A DNA stretch of 34,594 nt, taken from NCBI GenBank assembly GCA_900541965.1, contig UQLN01000049.1, forward strand, positions 1-34,594. The letters run 5' to 3'. The position numbers and the translations under genes are program-made. Positions 7,266-12,787 of the stretch are shown in pieces; the stretch's first letter is position 1, and the number at the start of each line of letters is the position of its first letter. The notes beneath the pieces were generated by a model. The model ran no database searches. It was not told the DNA's origin and saw nothing but the letters and a program-made list of their open reading frames with translations. The DNA is from an uncultured Parabacteroides sp. GTDB taxonomy: Bacteria > Bacteroidota > Bacteroidia > Bacteroidales > Tannerellaceae.

Positions 7266-7609
7266 ATGTTATTATTATTGTTATACAGGCAGACTATTCT
7301 GCTGCAATGAAAGCAAATAGTGTTATGTTGCTTTCAATTGCTTTGAAGGAGTAATGAGTTGTGTTGTTTTAAGGTTGTAATGAGCCACAAATACTAGCAT
7401 TTAACACTATTCCTTACAATTAAGGCAGGAGGGGATATCCCACTTTACAGAAATGAAGGGGGGAGTCAAGTATATTTAGTTAGTATATTGACTTATCAAA
7501 AAAACAAAAAAATTTAGTAGCGAGTTGAGAGGCTGTAAGAACTGTTATATATTACTCTATTAAAGGTAATTCTCCCTGTTTTAGAAGGTAAATAAGGAAT
7601 AAAGCATAG
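7266..7609. other. Non-coding control region between polymerase-like gene and 90-aa gene
   Basis: No gene is supported here. It contains a dyad GTCAA-G-TATA (7465-7474) and TATATTGAC (7484-7492), a perfect 10-bp palindrome GGGATATCCC (7432-7441), and A-rich runs at 7497-7513. It lies upstream of the 90-aa/ATPase/DUF3871 genes, so it should hold their promoter. A near -7 box with one extra spacer base (TAGTATTTG, minus strand, 7395-7387) is the only candidate seen. The dyad may be an operator. Confidence 0.4.
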
Positions 7610-9244
7610 TCAGTCCCCTTCTGTTGTAGAAGCATATATTGTAGGATATTCTAGTTTTGTTTGATTCCAATGCTCAATACTCAATATAGGAGATACACCA
7701 ATAGCTCTACTTAGCTCTTCTTCCATTATACGTTTAACATACTCTACATGCTCAACTGTTGTAGCTATAGAATCATGTATAGTAAATACTGGTACTTGAT
7801 GGTTACCTTCCTCCCATATCCTTTTACAACATCTATGTAGAATTATTTCACTTTCTATACTCTGTAAAAGGCAAGATAATGCTGTGTGGTCATCTTTTTT
7901 GGTGAGTTCTATTAGTTCATAAATAGGAAGGAAATTCATTTTGAAATATCTCTTGTATGTTGGCATATATCTATTTTTTGAGAATAGAGTAGTAAGTATC
8001 ATAACTTTAACATCATCCCTACTCAAATTAACCCTTTGAGCGTAGTTAATTATTTGAATCATATATTCATAAATCTGTCCATGAGATACTTTCTGTACGT
8101 ACTCACTTAAAGTAGAATCATTCCTATCTAAGAGTGAAACATAAGTTTTGATTTCCTCCAATTGTTCTTCACTAAATTTGTCTTGTACATTTTGAGGAAG
8201 CATACCTATATTAAGAGGTATATCAGAATTTTTATCCCAGAACCTGGGGTCTAATAATAGGCAAAGTAAATAGGGCTGACTATTAGAAATATCAATATTA
8301 ACTAATGGAGTACTATTGTAATTTAAAAATCTACGATATATCTTTTGCAAGTTAGTTATAACTGAATGTAATCTATGAACATTAGTATCAATGGAAACCT
8401 TGTAATCTCCAAGAGCAATACTATTGATATTATGCAGTGCTGCATGATACTGAGTAAGAGGATATTTCCTTTTAACAAAGTTCCCATGACTTTTGTCCCT
8501 ATTTATATCCCAATACTCTCTACCTTTATTAAACTTATCTTGCATGATAGTGTGAGCATAATTTACAGCAGCTTGTTCATCTATATGTAGTTCTTTTGTG
8601 CCATACCAATATGCCAAATAAGGATAATTCACCACTGTGTTAGGTATAAATTTGCCATCTTCTTCACTAAATACTTCTAATGGAATAGCTTTTGCTTCTC
8701 CTTGAAAGGCTGGATAATCATATCTCACTAATGATACATTTTCATATCTTTCAGTGAACTTATATCCTATAGACTTTACCCCTTGAATATATTGTCCATC
8801 AGTACATAATACACCTGTTGATACGAGGTAGTTAAGATAGGATAGATAGTCTTTAAAGAAATTTCTGATAAGGGTAGAATTGATAAAAACATAGCCCTCC
8901 TCAGTTATTGAATCTTTATTTTTAGCAGGTATGGAACTAACAAGACTCATGATATAAATAAGTCTATCCTTATCAAATACAGCACCAGCAGTTCCATTCA
9001 AATTGACTGACTTTATATGTCCTGCATTATCTACAATAAATTTATAGTTGGTCAGAGGATAATTTGCTAAATGAGCATCAATATCAAAATTGCTTGGTAT
9101 CAAAGCAAAATAACCAGAATATTTGAGTTGAATACCTAAAGAGCTAACAATAGTATGTATAGGTTCCAAAGAAGCAAAATATTCTTGAAGTTGATATTTT
9201 CTCAGTAACCACTTCTTCTCTATAAAATCTACATTACAATCCAT
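7610..9244 (-). CDS. Divergent PolA/T7-RNAP-superfamily polymerase (TV-Pol-like)
   Basis: The 544-aa protein carries the three palm-type motifs in order. Motif A is VNIDISNSQPYLLCLL with D318. Motif B is SRDDVKVMILTTLFSKN with R409 and K413 on the expected helix. Motif C is VFTIHDSIATTVEH with H490-D491. A conserved-looking RLHSVITNLQK (291-301) precedes motif A. Residues about 125-165 (YLNYLVSTGVL, QYIQGVKSIGYKF) look like a winged-helix region. Iyer, Abhiman and Aravind described such TV-Pol proteins of mobile elements as probable primase-polymerases; this fits, by motif reading only. It starts at ATG 9244, 90 bp after the integrase gene, with its own -7 box. It probably replicates the excised element. 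Confidence 0.75.
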   Translation of the reverse strand: MDCNVDFIEKKWLLRKYQLQEYFASLEPIHTIVSSLGIQLKYSGYFALIPSNFDIDAHLANYPLTNYKFIVDNAGHIKSVNLNGTAGAVFDKDRLIYIMSLVSSIPAKNKDSITEEGYVFINSTLIRNFFKDYLSYLNYLVSTGVLCTDGQYIQGVKSIGYKFTERYENVSLVRYDYPAFQGEAKAIPLEVFSEEDGKFIPNTVVNYPYLAYWYGTKELHIDEQAAVNYAHTIMQDKFNKGREYWDINRDKSHGNFVKRKYPLTQYHAALHNINSIALGDYKVSIDTNVHRLHSVITNLQKIYRRFLNYNSTPLVNIDISNSQPYLLCLLLDPRFWDKNSDIPLNIGMLPQNVQDKFSEEQLEEIKTYVSLLDRNDSTLSEYVQKVSHGQIYEYMIQIINYAQRVNLSRDDVKVMILTTLFSKNRYMPTYKRYFKMNFLPIYELIELTKKDDHTALSCLLQSIESEIILHRCCKRIWEEGNHQVPVFTIHDSIATTVEHVEYVKRIMEEELSRAIGVSPILSIEHWNQTKLEYPTIYASTTEGD

Positions 9245-9278
9245 ATCTATCCATTATGTTAGGAAATTATTGATATAG

Positions 9279-9307
9279 CAAAAATACTAAAGAATCTCCA
9301 TAACCCA
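9279..9307 (-). promoter_or_regulatory. Promoter for the polymerase-like gene
   Basis: A -7 box TATTTTTG lies at 9286-9279, with TTG at 9307-9305 about 18 bp upstream. The inferred start gives a leader of about 28 nt before ATG 9244. Confidence 0.5.
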
Positions 9308-9334
9308 ATAAACTACAGAGACTCTTTCACTACA

Positions 9335-10609
9335 TCATATTACTTCATCTCCAAATACATATTGAAGAACCTTCTTATTAGCTTCATTCTCTATTTTGAA
9401 GTCCCTGTCAATATAGATATCTGTTACCTTCATTGCCTCATCAATGTGATTTAATGCTGCATGAACAGTGTATTTATCTATTCCCACACTGTTAACAGCC
9501 AAAGTTGCCCATGAGTGTCTTGCAGCATAGTACTCTAAATCATCAATCTTTAAAAGTTTCCCCACTTCTTTCAAGCCCACATTGATTGCTTTATTAAAGT
9601 TATTAGCACTAGAATAACTATGATAGAACCTAAAAAGTCTTTTTCCTGTATAATCTCTATACTTATTCAGGAGAGGAACAAGGATAGATGGAATTATGAC
9701 TTTCATTTTAGCCTTATCCAATCTCCTATCAGCAGTTTTTGTTCTATAATAGACTATTGCATTAGCTTCCTGTATTGGACAGTTGTACAAGTCTACAGAG
9801 TTCATTCCTATAAGACAAAAAGAAAGTATAAAGCAATCTTTAGCTAAATTAAAAGGGCATATCCTTTCCTTCCCATTAGCATTAAGGATATATGGTAAGT
9901 GCCATATAGCCCTAATTAGTTCAGCAGATAGAGCTCTTTTCCTTGTTAACTCTTGTTTGGGTATTTCCAAATTTTCAAATGGGGAATTGGATATACGAAT
10001 AATATTCCTATCATAATCATTATATTCCTTCTTGGCTTCATTAAATAGATGCCTCAAACTAGTTAAATAGAGGGATACCATCCTATTAGATGGGATTCTC
10101 TTTCCTTGCTTCTCCAGTACTGCTACTCTCTCCATTCTTTTCAAAAGAAGATATCTCATAAACCCCTTCAATAGTTCTTTTGTAACTTGGTTTATAGTTA
10201 TACCATCTTGTCCTATATAAGTGATAAAAGCATTGATTGCTGACTTGTAATTCTTCTTACCTTTTATCTCTGTAGTCTCCAACCAGCCTTTACCAAATTG
10301 AATGAAATCTATTGGTTTATGCCTCTCTTGCTCAGACTTAATATATTCCAATATCTCATCCATAGTGTAAGAGGATGTTTCTAAAGGTAAAGTAGCACAC
10401 ACTTCTTGATAGTACTTTACTATATCCTCTGCCTCCTTGATAAACTTTGGGTTCTTCAACTTGAATGACTTTGTCAAATCTGTTGACCTAACAAAAATGG
10501 AAGTAGATAACCTCTTGACCACCCTCTTATAAGTCATTCTAATCTTTACATTGTAAGTTCCATCACTTTTTTGCTTATTTTTCAGCACTTCTACCCTGAA
10601 TGTCAACAT
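9335..10609 (-). CDS. Tyrosine recombinase (integrase) of the element
   Basis: The 424-aa protein (from ATG 10609; an upstream TTG at 10648 is less likely) has an N-terminal arm-binding-like domain, a SAM-like core-binding domain (about 100-200) and a C-terminal catalytic domain. Visible catalytic positions are K291 (YYRTKT), R364 in YAARHSWAT, H388 in ALNH and nucleophile Y399 in DIYI. The usual box I arginine is replaced by Asn270 (LIGMNSVDLY). CTnDOT integrase also lacks a canonical ArgI. It lies beside attR, as expected for the enzyme that inserts and excises the element at tRNA-Arg. One 21-bp repeat copy lies 20 bp upstream of its ATG. Confidence 0.93.
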   Translation of the reverse strand: MLTFRVEVLKNKQKSDGTYNVKIRMTYKRVVKRLSTSIFVRSTDLTKSFKLKNPKFIKEAEDIVKYYQEVCATLPLETSSYTMDEILEYIKSEQERHKPIDFIQFGKGWLETTEIKGKKNYKSAINAFITYIGQDGITINQVTKELLKGFMRYLLLKRMERVAVLEKQGKRIPSNRMVSLYLTSLRHLFNEAKKEYNDYDRNIIRISNSPFENLEIPKQELTRKRALSAELIRAIWHLPYILNANGKERICPFNLAKDCFILSFCLIGMNSVDLYNCPIQEANAIVYYRTKTADRRLDKAKMKVIIPSILVPLLNKYRDYTGKRLFRFYHSYSSANNFNKAINVGLKEVGKLLKIDDLEYYAARHSWATLAVNSVGIDKYTVHAALNHIDEAMKVTDIYIDRDFKIENEANKKVLQYVFGDEVI

Positions 10610-10628
10610 GTTATCAGTCTTAATTTGG

Positions 10629-10649
10629 GAACAACTATAGACCAACAAT
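10629..10649 (+). repeat. Right copy of the 21-bp subterminal repeat
   Basis: It matches 872-892 at 20 of 21 positions. It sits just upstream of the integrase ATG, so binding here could both build the intasome and repress int. The role is inferred from position. Confidence 0.6.
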
Positions 10650-10711
10650 TACTATCTTACAGGGAATTTCTATTAGATTTCAGCTCTGGAGTAGAATTTC
10701 AGTTAATAAAA

Positions 10712-10744
10712 AAAGTCCAATAAATCATTGATTTAAAGGACTTT
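10712..10744 (-). terminator. Element-borne terminator for the rebuilt tRNA-Arg
   Basis: The arms AAAGTCC (10712-10718) and GGACTTT (10738-10744), with an inner AAATCA/TGATTT pairing, form a hairpin on the minus strand followed by an unbroken run of seven U. It lies 5 bp beyond the tRNA 3' end but inside the element, replacing the stranded chromosomal terminator at 717-751. Confidence 0.8.
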
Positions 10745-10745
10745 A

Positions 10746-10793
10746 TTGTGACCAGGGTGGGATTCAAACCCACGACCTTCAGAACCGGAATCT
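10746..10793 (-). repeat. attR: 48-bp repeat inside the intact tRNA-Arg
   Basis: Identical to 760-807, it covers the acceptor 3' strand, T-arm, variable loop and anticodon loop of the tRNA. Recombination between the two copies would excise a circle of 9,986 bp and leave one intact tRNA. Confidence 0.93.
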
Positions 10794-10822
10794 GACGCTC
10801 TATTCAGCTAAGCTACCCAGCC
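10749..10822 (-). tRNA. tRNA-Arg (anticodon CCG)
   Basis: On the minus strand the anticodon stem TCAGA/TCTGA encloses loop TTCCGGT, giving anticodon CCG (Arg CGG). The T-arm is GTGGG-TTTGAAT-CCCAC. The acceptor GGCTGGG/CCTGGTC closes with four Watson-Crick and three G-U pairs. The usual G19 and C56 are A and T here, which still pair. CCA is not encoded. It is intact although it is the integration site. Confidence 0.93.
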
Positions 10823-10832
10823 AAAGACAGTG

Positions 10833-10864
10833 CAAAAGTATATATAATATTGGAGGAAAACAAA
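10833..10864 (-). promoter_or_regulatory. Promoter of tRNA-Arg
   Basis: The minus strand carries -33 TTTG (10864-10861) and -7 TACTTTTG (10840-10833), 20 bp apart, a textbook Bacteroidetes promoter. Its start would fall about 5 nt before the tRNA 5' end. Confidence 0.8.
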
Positions 10865-10952
10865 CCGAGAATAAAAAAAACAGCATTTTTGATATTTTGC
10901 AAACAATAAACACAAAACCACTGCCATTTTGCAAATAAAAACAAGACTTCAA

Positions 10953-10982
10953 TTGCTCTTTTTCTATTAATCATTATCTTTG
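10953..10982 (+). promoter_or_regulatory. Promoter of asnA-ung
   Basis: TTGC (10953) and -7 TATCTTTG (10975-10982) are separated by 18 bp. The inferred start near 10989 leaves a leader of about 29 nt before ATG 11018. Confidence 0.7.
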
Positions 10983-11017
10983 CCCCGCATTATTCATAAA
11001 AACAAAGCCACAAGAAT

Positions 11018-12055
11018 ATGAGTTATTTAATTAAACCGGCAGGATATAAAGCTTTATTAAATTTGTCCCAAACAGAAATGGGGATTAAAAAGATTAAAGA
11101 CTTTTTCCAGCAAAACCTCTCGTCCGAACTACGGTTAAGACGTGTTACAGCACCTTTGTTCGTACTAAAGGGCATGGGAATAAACGACGACTTGAACGGA
11201 ACAGAACGCGCAGTTACATTCCCCATTAAAGATTTGGATGATTCCAAAGCAGAAATCGTTCACTCACTTGCCAAATGGAAACGTCTTACTTTGGCTGATT
11301 ATGGAATTGAAGAAGGATACGGTATCTATACAGACATGAATGCCATCCGCTCTGATGAAGAATTAGGCAATTTACACTCTTTATATGTTGACCAGTGGGA
11401 CTGGGAACGTGTAATGACAGCAGAAGAACGAAACATTCATTTTCTAAAAGAAATCGTACGCCGTATCTATGCAGCTATGGTACGAACCGAATATCTCGTT
11501 TATGAGATGTTCCCAAATATCCGTCCCGTTCTACCTCAAGATATTCATTTTATTCATTCCGAGGATTTATTACAAAAATATCCTAACTTTACCCCAAAAG
11601 AGCGTGAAGACGCAATAGCCAAGGAATATGGTGCAGTATTTATCATTGGTATCGGCTGTAAGTTAAGCAATGGAGAAAAGCATGACGGGCGTGCTCCGGA
11701 CTACGACGATTGGTCTACTGTTGCAGAAAACGGACAAGTCGGATTAAATGGCGATTTACTGGTATGGGATGATGTACTGAACCGTTCACTGGAATTATCT
11801 TCGATGGGTATTCGTGTAAACAAGGAAGCATTGCTCCGACAGCTAAAGATCAACGACGCAGAGGAAAAGAAAGAACTCTATTTTCATAAACGGCTGTTGA
11901 ATGATGAACTTCCATTAAGTATCGGAGGTGGTATCGGACAAAGCCGCCTGTGTATGTTCTACCTTCGTAAAGCACATATCGGAGAAATCCAGGCTAGTAT
12001 CTGGCCGGAAGATATGCGTCAGGAAGCTCGTGCAGCAGGAATGTATTTAATCTAA
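11018..12055 (+). CDS. asnA: Aspartate-ammonia ligase (asparagine synthetase A)
   Basis: The 345-aa cytoplasmic enzyme makes asparagine from aspartate, ammonia and ATP. It aligns over its whole length with the AsnA family, a class II tRNA-synthetase-like fold. Landmarks are YLIKPAGYKALLNLSQTE at the start, LRLRRVTAPLFV, NDDLNGTERAVTF, LHSLYVDQWDWE near residues 128-139, GRAPDYDDW, LNGDLLVW and SIGGGIGQSRLCM near the end. ung starts 5 bp downstream, so the two form an operon. Confidence 0.97.
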   Translation: MSYLIKPAGYKALLNLSQTEMGIKKIKDFFQQNLSSELRLRRVTAPLFVLKGMGINDDLNGTERAVTFPIKDLDDSKAEIVHSLAKWKRLTLADYGIEEGYGIYTDMNAIRSDEELGNLHSLYVDQWDWERVMTAEERNIHFLKEIVRRIYAAMVRTEYLVYEMFPNIRPVLPQDIHFIHSEDLLQKYPNFTPKEREDAIAKEYGAVFIIGIGCKLSNGEKHDGRAPDYDDWSTVAENGQVGLNGDLLVWDDVLNRSLELSSMGIRVNKEALLRQLKINDAEEKKELYFHKRLLNDELPLSIGGGIGQSRLCMFYLRKAHIGEIQASIWPEDMRQEARAAGMYLI

Positions 12056-12060
12056 ATTGT

Positions 12061-12723
12061 ATGGATGTTAAAATAGAACAGAGCTGGAAAGAACGTTTAA
12101 ACGCTGAGTTTGAAAAAGACTATTTCAAACAGTTAATCACTTTTGTCAAAGATGAATACAAGCAACGGACAATTTATCCTCCGGGGCCTTGTATCTTCAG
12201 CGCATTCGAACATTGTCCATTCGACAAAGTCAAAGTTGTTATTCTCGGACAAGATCCCTATCATGAGCCGGGACAAGCGCATGGACTCTGTTTTTCCGTA
12301 CAGGATGGAACCCCTTTTCCTCCTTCACTGGTAAACATATTCAAAGAAATAGAAAGCGATTTAGGTAAGCCGGTTCCTCAAACCGGAAATTTATTACGCT
12401 GGGCCGACCAGGGAGTCCTTCTGCTCAATGCAACCCTGACAGTACGTGCGCATCAGGCAGGTTCTCATCAGAATAAAGGCTGGGAAGAATTTACAGATGC
12501 AGTTATTCACCGCTTGACTGAAGAGCGGAATCACATCGTCTATATTTTGTGGGGGTCCTATGCACAACGCAAAGGGGCATTTATAGATTCCTCACGTAAT
12601 CTGGTACTAAAATCGGCACACCCGTCACCATTATCCGCTTATCGTGGATTCTTTGGAAACGGACATTTCAGTAAAGCAAACGATTATCTTATTGCTACAG
12701 GACAAACTCCTATTGAATGGTAA
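12061..12723 (+). CDS. ung: Uracil-DNA glycosylase
   Basis: This 220-aa family 1 UDG removes uracil from DNA at the start of base-excision repair. The catalytic water-activating motif GQDPYH is at residues 63-68 (D65), AHGLCFSV at 73-80, LLLNATLTV at 120-128, and the minor-groove loop HPSPLSAYRGFFG at 187-199 (H187). The length is typical. It follows asnA closely and ends at a bidirectional terminator shared with lptD. Confidence 0.98.
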   Translation: MDVKIEQSWKERLNAEFEKDYFKQLITFVKDEYKQRTIYPPGPCIFSAFEHCPFDKVKVVILGQDPYHEPGQAHGLCFSVQDGTPFPPSLVNIFKEIESDLGKPVPQTGNLLRWADQGVLLLNATLTVRAHQAGSHQNKGWEEFTDAVIHRLTEERNHIVYILWGSYAQRKGAFIDSSRNLVLKSAHPSPLSAYRGFFGNGHFSKANDYLIATGQTPIEW

Positions 12724-12743
12724 AATATAAATTCAATAAAAAA

Positions 12744-12769
12744 GGGATGCAATTTGCATCCCTTTTTTT
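12744..12769. terminator. Bidirectional terminator between ung and lptD
   Basis: A perfect 7-bp stem GGGATGC/GCATCCC (12744-12750, 12756-12762) with loop AATTT is flanked by an A-run (12738-12743) and seven T (12763-12769). It can stop transcripts from both converging genes. Confidence 0.92.
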
Positions 12770-12787
12770 ATACCATCTCGTTTATCA

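Larger units (their letters stand above)
760..10793. mobile_element. ~10 kb integrative element in tRNA-Arg(CCG)
   Basis: The element is bounded by a perfect 48-bp direct repeat. The complete tRNA gene is at the right end and only its 3' part at the left, the classic outcome of tRNA 3'-end integration. The contents are more AT-rich than both flanks and nearly all genes read on the minus strand. A tyrosine integrase lies next to attR, followed by a replication/recombination-like set (polymerase-like protein, Sak4-like ATPase, DUF3871) and membrane-protein cargo. No relaxase, coupling protein, phage structural gene or transposase is visible. It may be a mobilisable or phage-satellite-like element; the sequence does not decide. 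Confidence 0.92.

Noticed and set aside
7432..7441. GGGATATCCC palindrome as a specific functional site
   Set aside because: A 10-bp palindrome can arise by chance in this length of DNA; kept only as a note within the control region.
760..10793. Prophage or conjugative transposon
   Set aside because: No terminase, portal, capsid, tail, relaxase, VirD4 or Tra genes can be recognised; all larger frames are accounted for.
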